Shown here piece by piece: positions 8,196-14,554 of a stretch of 14,554 nucleotides of DNA (position 1 is its first letter; each line of letters begins with the position of its first letter). The DNA comes from Bacteroidota bacterium (GTDB taxonomy: Bacteria; Bacteroidota; Bacteroidia; Chitinophagales; Chitinophagaceae): positions 1 through 14,554 of the forward strand of contig JAEZGI010000072.1 in NCBI GenBank assembly GCA_023416995.1, written 5' to 3'. Position numbers and translations under genes: made by a program. Below the pieces are notes generated by a model. That model was not told the DNA's origin, did no database searches, and saw only the letters and a program-made list of their open reading frames with translations.

Positions 8196-9138
8196 AAAGG
8201 TCACTTAGGGTTTTGGATTCGATATTGTTACTTTCGCATGACTGAAACAACATCTCAAGTTGTTGCATATACTTGTCACAATCGTTTTCCGTTTTTGTGT
8301 ACGGGCTCAATCCAGGGATCACCTCAACGTTATGAAACATCAGGTTATAGACAAGAATTCTTTCATGCTTATGAGTTTCATATGTTGCCTTAAGTAACCA
8401 TTGGATTTCATCATTGTCTGAAAAAACGGGTCTCAACCAAACCGGCTCGTACCGGATCTTAGTTGTTTTATGAATGACTAATTTTTTAATCGCTTGTTTC
8501 AATGAGGTTTTACGCAATGCAATTGTTACAGGCACCTCAAGCAACTTGCCTTGAGAACCATTTGGTAAAATAGTATCAGAAACCAAATAAGGCTGTTCCG
8601 GTGCAGAACGATAATTGACCGGACGTTGCCTGGACTTATCGTTCCAACACATATGCGGTGTAACACTTGTATCGATTTTGTAGCCGAGTTTCACGAGTGA
8701 CCGGATCGTGTTATCACCGGCACTGAAACGACCCGCCCTGAAGGAAACCGGCGCATAACCAAACGATTTTGTAAACAATTCGGTGATTGAACGAATTTTT
8801 GCATACTCGATTTCATGAGGGTAGAAGCAACAGTTCGCAACACCCTTTTTTCCAGCGTAATCATACACTTCTTTCATCGGCTCGATGAATTCAGGATGAA
8901 GATGTGTTCCCAACTCATACGAACCCTTAAGCTCCCTGAAGACATTTACACTGGATTCGTCCTCAAGTACCACGTTATTTATAAGATATGTTGGTGAGAT
9001 TCCATATTTATCAAATAATGGTTGAAGCCGTTGGCGAATTCCAACGGAAACCCCCTCGAAGCTAAGCGGATTTGAATATGTCCAGTTCGGACTGCAGTCT
9101 GGCTCTACGTCTATCGTGGTAACCAGGATTTTTTTCAT
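8176..9138 (-). CDS. Polysaccharide deacetylase-fold protein (NodB-like, WalW-type)
   Basis: This 320-residue protein has the layout of the carbohydrate esterase 4/NodB fold. Motif 1 is TTIDVEPD (7-14), with DVE in place of the classical DDG. The metal-binding region is LGTHLHPE (76-83), an HxH rather than the classical HxxxH. Motif 3 is FRAGRFSAG (133-141), followed by GYKIDTSVTP (152-161). The HLHP and RAGR variants are, from memory, typical of a subgroup found in polysaccharide clusters (WalW-like). There is no signal peptide, so it would act in the cytoplasm on nucleotide- or lipid-linked sugars, unlike secreted chitin or peptidoglycan deacetylases. The ATG at 9138 overlaps the amidotransferase stop as ATGA. 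It probably deacetylates an N-acetyl sugar, but whether the metal site is complete is unproven. Confidence 0.8.
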   Translation of the reverse strand: MKKILVTTIDVEPDCSPNWTYSNPLSFEGVSVGIRQRLQPLFDKYGISPTYLINNVVLEDESSVNVFRELKGSYELGTHLHPEFIEPMKEVYDYAGKKGVANCCFYPHEIEYAKIRSITELFTKSFGYAPVSFRAGRFSAGDNTIRSLVKLGYKIDTSVTPHMCWNDKSRQRPVNYRSAPEQPYLVSDTILPNGSQGKLLEVPVTIALRKTSLKQAIKKLVIHKTTKIRYEPVWLRPVFSDNDEIQWLLKATYETHKHERILVYNLMFHNVEVIPGLSPYTKTENDCDKYMQQLEMLFQSCESNNIESKTLSDLYDHFQP

Positions 9139-11033
9139 CTTGACAATTCAGATTTAATTGCTTTAAACTTTTGATTCCATAGTACGAGGTTAAACAGGCT
9201 CCAAACGTCATGTTCATAGTATGGCGCCTGCTTTTCAAAAAACGCCCTGATCACCGGGTAAAATCTTTCGGGATCGAGACCTGCTGACTGCAATTCATTT
9301 TTTGATGTCGCATCCAATACTTTTTCTTTCCACGGCCCAAGCAGCCAGCGTCTCAGAGGAAAATTAAACCCTTTTTTTGGCCTGTTAACTTCATAATGTG
9401 GAGCAAGCTTTACCAGTAACTCTTTCAATATTGCTTTGCTCGCGAAAGTTGGATTTGATTTGTTTACAAAAGGCAAGCCTATGGCATAATCCACCATCTC
9501 ATTGTCAAGGAAAGGCACCCGAACCTCGAGGCTGCTTGCCATACTGGCCCTGTCAACTTTATACAACATGGCATCAGCGAGGTAGGTCTTGATATCTAAA
9601 ATTGCAGTAAGGTCTTTGCGGTTCTGAATCTTCTCCACTCCTTGCATGGCCCAAAGGTTTGGATGCAGCACATTTTCGGTAACCAGAAACCGCATACCAA
9701 GCGGAAGAAATTGATCGAAATGCCGTCTGACGGGATCAGTTTGGAAGGTAGCAAGAATTTTATGTTGGAAAGCGGTTGAAGGCATCGCTGACGCAACCGA
9801 CCGTATAGCGGTGGTGGCGCCATGCCACTTGTTTAGTCTTGTGAATTTTTGATAACGATGATACCTGCTATAACCCCAGAATAATTCATCAGCACCATCA
9901 CCTGAAATTGCAACGGTTACAAATTCCCGCGCCTTTTCAGACACAACCCAATTCAATAACGAAGCCGGATCACCAAATGGTTCGTCAAAAAAATCGTAAA
10001 GATTACCAACCTTTTGTTGAATGTAATCAGCGTTAACCTGAAGCAAGCGATTTTTCAAACGTTCATTTTTGAACCCTTCTATAAATTGCATAGCATCTCT
10101 GCTCTCATCAGATGAGGTGTTCTCATCAAAAGCAACGGTAAAAAAGTTTACATCGTCATCGCCTACGAAATATTTGTTAACCATCGCAGCAAGCAATGAT
10201 GAATCGACCCCTGAGCTAAGAAACAAACCAAGTGGTACATCAGCATGCAGCTGACGCTCGATGCTGGCGCGTAGCACTCCTTCCAAATCAGACGACTTTG
10301 AAGAATAAGGTAAAGCAGCTGTTTCATAAGCATCCCAAAACGGCTGTGGTGTCAAGGATTTGCGAGAATCAAGATCAGCAAAACTGCTTTGAATAAAGGT
10401 GCCAGGTGGCAACTTATGTATGCCATCTATAATGGAGAATGGTGTCGGCACAGACTGTAACCACAAATACATTTCCGTCGCTTGCCGGGAAACACTCAGG
10501 TCTTCTGATGAAAAACGAACAATGGTGTGAAGTTCAGAACCAAAGCTCAGCGATTGTTGATTTTGACGATAATACAACGGCTTAATCCCTAACCGATCAC
10601 GACCCAGTATAAAAGTTTTTTCAATTCTATTCAACCAAAAGAACGCAAACATTCCGTTTACTTTTGGTAGAAAAGCCGCTCCTTCAAGTTTCAATCCATA
10701 AAATAATACTTCTGTGTCTGAGGTCGTACGAAACCTCACCCCTCTTGATTGCAGTTGATTTTTTAGTTCACGATAATTATAAATCTCACCATTAAATAAC
10801 AACAGATTGCTTCCATCTTCGAATGGCTGATCCGACCGGGGATCCAGATCCAGAATGGCCAGTCGATTAAAAAATAAAGCGGTATTTCCAGCTGATGCGT
10901 TTTCAAGCTGGCTGTCATAAATCCTGATCCCACAACTATCTGGTCCACGAAACGACACGGTACCTGCGACACGCCCAACGGTTGCGCGTTCATGTTGCTG
11001 AGGCCCATTAATTATTCCACCAAATCCGCACAT
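9135..11033 (-). CDS. asnB: AsnB-type glutamine-hydrolysing amidotransferase (asparagine synthase family)
   Basis: This 632-residue protein has full family length and domain order. The N-terminal class II glutaminase domain has the nucleophile Cys2 in MCGFGG, RGPD at 29-32, FNGEIYNY at 80-87 and GRDRLGIKPLYY at 144-155. The C-terminal ATP-PPase domain has the loop FLSSGVDSS (271-279), ISGDGADELFWGYSRY (376-391) and KVDRASMASSLEVRVPFLD (492-510). All key residues look intact. Classical AsnB makes asparagine from aspartate, glutamine and ATP. Members inside polysaccharide loci are often thought to amidate a sugar carboxylate, as proposed for WbpS in Pseudomonas O-antigen clusters, and that role is likelier here by context. 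It starts three bases after the upstream methyltransferase stop and overlaps the deacetylase-fold gene as ATGA. The family is certain; the acceptor is inferred. Confidence 0.95.
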   Translation of the reverse strand: MCGFGGIINGPQQHERATVGRVAGTVSFRGPDSCGIRIYDSQLENASAGNTALFFNRLAILDLDPRSDQPFEDGSNLLLFNGEIYNYRELKNQLQSRGVRFRTTSDTEVLFYGLKLEGAAFLPKVNGMFAFFWLNRIEKTFILGRDRLGIKPLYYRQNQQSLSFGSELHTIVRFSSEDLSVSRQATEMYLWLQSVPTPFSIIDGIHKLPPGTFIQSSFADLDSRKSLTPQPFWDAYETAALPYSSKSSDLEGVLRASIERQLHADVPLGLFLSSGVDSSLLAAMVNKYFVGDDDVNFFTVAFDENTSSDESRDAMQFIEGFKNERLKNRLLQVNADYIQQKVGNLYDFFDEPFGDPASLLNWVVSEKAREFVTVAISGDGADELFWGYSRYHRYQKFTRLNKWHGATTAIRSVASAMPSTAFQHKILATFQTDPVRRHFDQFLPLGMRFLVTENVLHPNLWAMQGVEKIQNRKDLTAILDIKTYLADAMLYKVDRASMASSLEVRVPFLDNEMVDYAIGLPFVNKSNPTFASKAILKELLVKLAPHYEVNRPKKGFNFPLRRWLLGPWKEKVLDATSKNELQSAGLDPERFYPVIRAFFEKQAPYYEHDVWSLFNLVLWNQKFKAIKSELSR

Positions 11034-11036
11034 AGT

Positions 11037-11615
11037 TTACAGTTTAATTATGCTCCATATTTCTCTCTGTCTTTTATAATCACCAATTTTGATCAATTCA
11101 CACTTAAGCCCGGATATCAGAAAGTCGATGTTATGATTATGCGTGTACTCGCGGTCGCCAACAGTATCAATGATAAGGCAGCCATCCGTCAGGAGATTAT
11201 TTGAAAAGTATTCAGACAATTGCTCCTTAAGGACGGATGGTTCAATATGGTGAATCCAGTTTACAAGGATAATAACGTCCGCACGCTTTTCTAAAGTGCT
11301 TTCCGGGAAACTGAATGTCGCATATTCCGTTTGTCTTCTTTTCCGGCGTGTCATGAAACGTGCAGCCTTCAACACCCTGCTATCAACGTCATAACCAAAC
11401 CGACGCTGATAATCAACATTTCGGATGATATCTCCTAACCCACAACCAATTTCCACAATGACCGCTCTTTTACTCCTGGCGTTGCAGTAAGTTATAATAT
11501 CTTGTGCATAGGGCCGCTCGGTCAAAGGCGAAACGTGCCAATGATCAAAGCCGAAAACATGCATTAGTATCTTCCGAAAAGCTTTTTGAAAAATGGTTGG
11601 TGACTGAAGTCTCAT
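11037..11615 (-). CDS. Small SAM-dependent class I methyltransferase
   Basis: This 192-residue enzyme has a core SAM-binding fold: motif I AVIVEIGCGLGDI (51-63), strand-2 end FGYDVDSRVLKAA (73-85), and a motif II-like region ADVIILVNWIHHIEP (112-126) followed by GCLIIDT (145-151). I place the start at the ATG at 11615, whose ATGA overlaps the upstream stop exactly as in neighbouring pairs; a start further upstream at 11639 would add eight residues (MCSQKKNN) inside the previous gene. The protein is short for a glycan methyltransferase and has only a small C-terminal extension, so substrate binding may rest on the N-terminal 45 residues. It sits three bases before the amidotransferase gene. 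Methylation of a repeat-unit sugar is the contextual guess; the substrate is unknown. Confidence 0.82.
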   Translation of the reverse strand: MRLQSPTIFQKAFRKILMHVFGFDHWHVSPLTERPYAQDIITYCNARSKRAVIVEIGCGLGDIIRNVDYQRRFGYDVDSRVLKAARFMTRRKRRQTEYATFSFPESTLEKRADVIILVNWIHHIEPSVLKEQLSEYFSNNLLTDGCLIIDTVGDREYTHNHNIDFLISGLKCELIKIGDYKRQREIWSIIKL

Positions 11616-12427
11616 GTTGTTTTTTTTCTGGCTACACAAATAACATAGGGGGATAGGAAGCGAGAGGAGATACGGATCGGAAGCAGTTTAAAAAGGGTTG
11701 TTGCGATTTTATCGTACGACTTCAAAATAAACATCGAAACACTTCTTCCTATTGATGCTTTTTTCAGAATCCCCTTGTTAGCCTTATGCAGGGGCATCAC
11801 ACCAATGCTAAACATTCCCGCGTATCCGTTCGCCAAAATCTCGAGCTTATTTTCGTCATGTATTTTTCTGAGCATCGATGCATCAAATACATTATGAATA
11901 GCGTATACGTCTGGCATATAGCGCTTAGTCATAAGACCCGCCAATCCGGTCAAATTTGGCACAAGCGTAATAATTAAGCCATTATCGTTGGTGAAGCCTG
12001 ACAATATCTTTACGACGTTTTCGGGCTGATCAAAATGTTCGATTACACCATAGCTAAACACTATATCATACTTCTTCCCTTCAGTTGCATTTGGGGCAAA
12101 TAAGTCGCGACAAAAAATATCTTCGTAAGGTATGTTCAACATTTGCAGATTTTTCTCTGCCAGTTGACATCCAATTTCTGAATAATCAATACCAGAAATT
12201 GATAAACCATACCTTTTCGCAAAATAAGGAAGCCATCCGGATGACCCGCAGCCCACCTCTAAAAAACTGGAATAGTTCCCACCGCTGATATGTTTATGAA
12301 CGAAATCCATCGTTACTTTATACAAATAGCTTTGTGGGGAATTCACCCTGGGCAATCGTGCATTGCGTAATACTTCGTCCCAGTATTCCTGGGTTGATAG
12401 CCGTTCATCTGCATTCCCTGTTGGCAT
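11612..12427 (-). CDS. SAM-dependent class I methyltransferase
   Basis: This 271-residue methyltransferase has motif I SSFLEVGCGSSGWLP (53-67), strand-2 end ISGIDYSEIGCQLAEKN (77-93), and FSYGVIEHFDQP (124-135), the Methyltransf_11/23-type post-motif with the EHF signature, followed by NGLIITLVPN. The N-terminal STQEYWDEVL (11-20) is the common lead-in helix of UbiE/Coq3-like glycan methyltransferases. I prefer the ATG at 12427, two bases after the flippase stop; a TTG at 12433 would give a 4-base TTGA overlap and two more residues. It overlaps the next methyltransferase by four bases. Two adjacent methyltransferases of different size suggest two distinct methylations, or a methylation and a terminal cap, on the glycan. 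Substrate is unknown. Confidence 0.87.
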   Translation of the reverse strand: MPTGNADERLSTQEYWDEVLRNARLPRVNSPQSYLYKVTMDFVHKHISGGNYSSFLEVGCGSSGWLPYFAKRYGLSISGIDYSEIGCQLAEKNLQMLNIPYEDIFCRDLFAPNATEGKKYDIVFSYGVIEHFDQPENVVKILSGFTNDNGLIITLVPNLTGLAGLMTKRYMPDVYAIHNVFDASMLRKIHDENKLEILANGYAGMFSIGVMPLHKANKGILKKASIGRSVSMFILKSYDKIATTLFKLLPIRISSRFLSPYVICVARKKTT

Positions 12428-12429
12428 GA

Positions 12430-13959
12430 TCAACTAATTTTTTTCAGAATAGTTTTGAGTTGTACATTAACCTCATCCGAAATTTTGAAAACCTTATTCA
12501 GTACCAGTAATATAACCAGGTGGAAACTAAACGCGCAGATTAATCGGAGAAGTACTACATCTATTCCTATTTTACGAACGCAAAAATAGATCAAAAGACT
12601 GAGAGCTGCGTTCAACATCAGAAGCGAGAAGAAACGGCGCAACAAGGCCACATATTGGATGTATGGAAACCATCTCCGCTTTATGAAGTATAAGCAAAGG
12701 ACATTTAATACGTGAGCACCAAGCAAGGAAATCGGGTAACCGATGAGACCAAAATTTTCAACGCTAACGTACATCACGGTCAATAGCAATATATTGAATG
12801 CCACCTGGTACCAAAATCCCTCTTTTACCTTATGAGTCGCCATAAATAGTCTCCCGGACATTGTGTTGATTACTTGTAATGGCAACAGCAATCCCAGATA
12901 CTGTAAAATGAAGCTTACCTGCCCGATTCCGCCGACACCAATTACTTTTTTACCTACCAGAAAAGTGGCAATCTCGAATGAATACAAGTAGATAAAAAAA
13001 CCAAGGGGGACCGTCAAAAAAAGTAGAAACCCGGTAGTTTCGGAATACACCTTATTCAGGTGGAGAAAATCTTTACGGGCAACAAGTTCGTTGAATTTGA
13101 TTCCTGCCACCATGCCAAACTGGGCGATAATCAAAGCATTTGGAAGCCCCGCAATCTGCTGCGCGAAAGTGAGGCTGGTTATGATACCCGTCGCAAGACC
13201 TGCCAAAATGTAGAGTGGCATATATGAACTGAGAACACTCGTGATATTTCCCAGATTTGCGAATAGAAGGTTGCGCCATATTTTTTTTTCTATCCGAACT
13301 TTTACAAATCGGAATTCCCACCGAAGGTAATACCTCATTAGTCCAAGCAGTAGTACCAGGTTAAAGGTGTACGATACTATTAATCCAAAAAACACACTTT
13401 TCATATCCAGTACTTTATGAAAAGCAACGACAAAGATTATTGAAGAAAGTCCGTTAATAATTCCGATCATCATTGAAATGGTGAAGAACCGATACGAGGA
13501 TAGAATATCTATCAACAAGGTTATTACACCTATCAATAGAACCAGGGGTAAGGACAGTAACAGCAACGACGAACTGGCTTCCAATTGTGTTCTCGAAAAA
13601 CTCGAAATCAGAACAAAAAAATCGACTGGAAATACGCTGATAATAAGAACGATTAAAAGCATCACTCCACCATACAATGCAATAAAACGGTTAAGAAAAT
13701 ACATGGCATACTTTTCTCCAACCGCAGTCCTTAAGTGCATCGATTGAGGAATCAGCACCGTACTGTTTAAGCTTGCAACAAATACACCGACCAACAGTAC
13801 TGTATTATATACATAGAAAAAGATGTCTGTTTCATTTCTGACCCCTAAGTAGTAAGCAACCACTATCCCATTCAGAAAAACTAAACCCTTATTAAAAAAA
13901 TTAAAGAAGGTGGAAAGTACTATTCCCGTTTTATATGATTCGATTTTGAAGAAGGCCAT
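12430..13959 (-). CDS. Lipid-linked oligosaccharide flippase (Wzx-like, MurJ/MVF superfamily)
   Basis: This is a 509-residue integral membrane protein with about 12-14 hydrophobic helices and basic cytoplasmic loops, the size and pattern of multidrug/oligosaccharidyl-lipid/polysaccharide exporters. The N-terminal region with LGVRNETDIFFYVYNT (38-53) and STVLIPQ (66-72) resembles the MurJ-like branch, where a related ADAFF-type motif follows the first helix. In a cluster with Wzy-type and Wzz-like proteins its expected job is to flip undecaprenyl-pyrophosphate-linked repeat units across the inner membrane. The alternative, a peptidoglycan lipid II flippase, is less likely because of the context. 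It is the first confident gene of the minus-strand train, starting at an ATG with the A-rich leader CAAATAA. Its stop lies within a few bases of the next methyltransferase start. Confidence 0.88.
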   Translation of the reverse strand: MAFFKIESYKTGIVLSTFFNFFNKGLVFLNGIVVAYYLGVRNETDIFFYVYNTVLLVGVFVASLNSTVLIPQSMHLRTAVGEKYAMYFLNRFIALYGGVMLLIVLIISVFPVDFFVLISSFSRTQLEASSSLLLLSLPLVLLIGVITLLIDILSSYRFFTISMMIGIINGLSSIIFVVAFHKVLDMKSVFFGLIVSYTFNLVLLLGLMRYYLRWEFRFVKVRIEKKIWRNLLFANLGNITSVLSSYMPLYILAGLATGIITSLTFAQQIAGLPNALIIAQFGMVAGIKFNELVARKDFLHLNKVYSETTGFLLFLTVPLGFFIYLYSFEIATFLVGKKVIGVGGIGQVSFILQYLGLLLPLQVINTMSGRLFMATHKVKEGFWYQVAFNILLLTVMYVSVENFGLIGYPISLLGAHVLNVLCLYFIKRRWFPYIQYVALLRRFFSLLMLNAALSLLIYFCVRKIGIDVVLLRLICAFSFHLVILLVLNKVFKISDEVNVQLKTILKKIS

Positions 13960-13969
13960 TTATTTGTGA

Positions 13970-14158
13970 TTAGAACCTGATGTTAAGACATACAGCAAAC
14001 GGCCAGGTTTTCACTGATCTTCCGTTGCGTTCAGGATTCGCTTTCATGTGGTTCAGCGCTATTAATACAAGCTTTATCAGGGAAACCAGAAATACGCCGA
14101 TTGTATGTTGGCTATCACCCTTAAGTATGCTTATCGGGTTTTCCTGCAGTGATTTCAT
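13970..14158 (-). CDS. Doubtful small ORF, possible one-pass membrane protein, upstream of the flippase
   Basis: This 62-codon ORF on the same strand as the flippase ends 10 bases before its ATG. I do not recognise the product. It has one hydrophobic stretch at about residues 20-36 (IGVFLVSLIKLVLIALN), then a basic, polar tail (KANPERNGRSVKTW). Codon choice looks ordinary for this window and the spacing fits an operon leader gene. The opposite strand is also open over nearly the same span (13980-14171), so openness alone is weak evidence. It could be a small protein, a leader, the remnant of a longer gene, or chance. Confidence 0.3.
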   Translation of the reverse strand: MKSLQENPISILKGDSQHTIGVFLVSLIKLVLIALNHMKANPERNGRSVKTWPFAVCLNIRF

Positions 14159-14388
14159 AGTAGAAGAATAAAGGCTTTAAACTCAGGACGGTTTTTTAAA
14201 ACCTGCCGAAGTTAGACATTAATTCGTCAGTCAGGAGGGAATACACAAGATTTTCAACATTACTACGTCCTCAACCTGTCCGGTTGAAACGCACCGACTC
14301 CACCTTGTGAGGTTTACCTGCCGGTCCGCGCCGGTTAACGTCAGGGATATATGTACCAATCTCTCCCATGACTCCGCATCAATAAGCT

Positions 14389-14451
14389 GTGAAAAATGAT
14401 GATCATTTAAATAAGTAAAGTTCCTCCCCCTGCCATCTTGCCATTTTTCAC
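14389..14451. repeat. 10-base perfect inverted repeat enclosing a short palindrome
   Basis: GTGAAAAATG at 14389-14398 is repeated in inverted orientation as CATTTTTCAC at 14442-14451, with 43 bases between. The left arm overlaps an odd palindrome, AAATGATGATCATTT (14394-14408). The element sits about 60-120 bases before the ABC exporter start, a plausible operator or RNA-structure position. A repeat of this length in an AT-rich spacer of this size is only mildly unlikely by chance. Confidence 0.3.
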
Positions 14452-14508
14452 GATCTTGTACGGAATTTGCAACTGGTGCAGATTCATACCTAAAGTGCCG
14501 CACAAATC

Positions 14509-14554
14509 ATGAAAATTCTCTTTCAATACCTCAAACCGCATAAATGGCTGGTGA
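14509..14554 (+). CDS. ABC exporter (fused permease/ATPase), 5' end only
   Basis: An ATG at 14509 opens a frame reading MKILFQYLKPHKWLV to the end of the window. The N-terminal pattern of a short amphipathic lead with YLKPHKWLV running into a first membrane helix is typical of MsbA-like ABC exporter half-transporters in Bacteroidota. Only 15 codons are present, so the domains that would prove this lie outside the window. It is divergent from the polysaccharide train and separated by about 550 bases, so it need not belong to the locus. An exporter role for lipids, peptides or drugs cannot be distinguished. Confidence 0.55.
   Translation, partial: MKILFQYLKPHKWLV

Larger units (their letters stand above)
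13960..14508. other. Intergenic region between the polysaccharide train and the ABC exporter gene
   Basis: These 549 bases separate divergent genes and should contain promoters for both. Apart from the doubtful ORF at 13970-14158 I see no supported gene; a minus-strand ORF at 14231-14503 has no recognisable features. There are several short inverted repeats: GGTTTTTTAAAACC at 14190-14203, ACCT-TGTG-AGGT at 14302-14313, CCGG-6-CCGG at 14321-14334, AAATGATGATCATTT at 14394-14408, and a 10-base pair at 14389-14398 and 14442-14451. No promoter matches the Bacteroidota consensus well in either direction. Confidence 0.6.

Noticed and set aside
8176..11033. Exosortase-type (EpsH/XrtA) polysaccharide system, suggested by the amidotransferase and deacetylase-fold genes
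   Set aside because: No exosortase, PEP-CTERM protein or other marker is visible in the window, and these enzyme families are common in ordinary Wzy loci.
13980..14171. 63-codon plus-strand ORF opposite the small minus-strand ORF
   Set aside because: No operon context: more than 300 bases separate it from the next plus-strand gene, and it has no recognisable features. The minus-strand frame is the better candidate of the two.
14190..14203. GGTTTTTTAAAACC as an intrinsic terminator
   Set aside because: The palindrome leaves a two-base loop, its stem is mostly A-T, and no T-run follows on either strand. It also lies between divergent genes, where no terminator is expected.
14466..14494. TTTG at 14466-14469 with TACCTAAA at 14487-14494 as a promoter for the ABC exporter
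   Set aside because: The spacing is close to expectation, but the -7 half misses three of six fixed positions of TAnnTTTG.
14231..14503. 90-codon minus-strand ORF beginning a few bases from the ABC exporter start
   Set aside because: No recognisable motif and unusual composition, and its start would leave almost no room for a promoter between it and the divergent exporter gene. Treated as chance openness.

Overview
The window is most of a Wzx/Wzy-type surface polysaccharide (O-antigen, capsule or exopolysaccharide) locus. The host is probably a member of the Bacteroidota. This is inferred from moderate-to-low G+C, A-rich leaders with little Shine-Dalgarno signal, one good match to the Bacteroidota -7 promoter motif, and protein style; no rRNA or other definitive marker is present.

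Layout: two gene trains face each other. The plus-strand train (1-5618) holds the 3' end of a WecG/TagA-type (GT26) glycosyltransferase, a SAM-dependent methyltransferase with a hydrophobic tail, a first O-antigen polymerase/ligase-type membrane protein, a GT4 glycosyltransferase, a second polymerase/ligase-type membrane protein, and a short divergent Wzz-like chain-length protein. The minus-strand train (transcribed 13959 to 5653) holds a Wzx/MurJ-superfamily flippase, two SAM-dependent methyltransferases, an AsnB-type amidotransferase, a polysaccharide-deacetylase-fold protein and two GT4 glycosyltransferases. The trains meet tail to tail with 34 bases between stop codons and no recognisable terminator. 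A 549-base spacer (13960-14508) follows, with one doubtful small ORF and a few inverted repeats. The first 15 codons of an ABC exporter-like gene start at 14509 on the plus strand, so the polysaccharide locus probably ends at about 13960-14160.

How the genes could work together (inference from family roles): cytoplasmic glycosyltransferases extend an undecaprenyl-linked repeat unit. The methyltransferases, the amidotransferase and possibly the deacetylase-fold protein decorate its sugars. The flippase moves it across the inner membrane. One polymerase/ligase-type protein polymerises it, the Wzz-like protein sets chain length, and the other may transfer it to an acceptor. Not seen here: an initiating phosphoglycosyltransferase, nucleotide-sugar synthesis genes, the Wza exporter and a BY-kinase. 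They may lie outside the window.

Most genes are packed with 4-base ATGA overlaps or gaps of a few bases, which helped choose starts. I found no mobile element, CRISPR array, tRNA or rRNA. I see no clearly unprecedented system. The more interesting points are the two polymerase/ligase-type proteins in one operon, the amidotransferase coupled to a deacetylase-fold protein, and the stripped-down Wzz-like protein.
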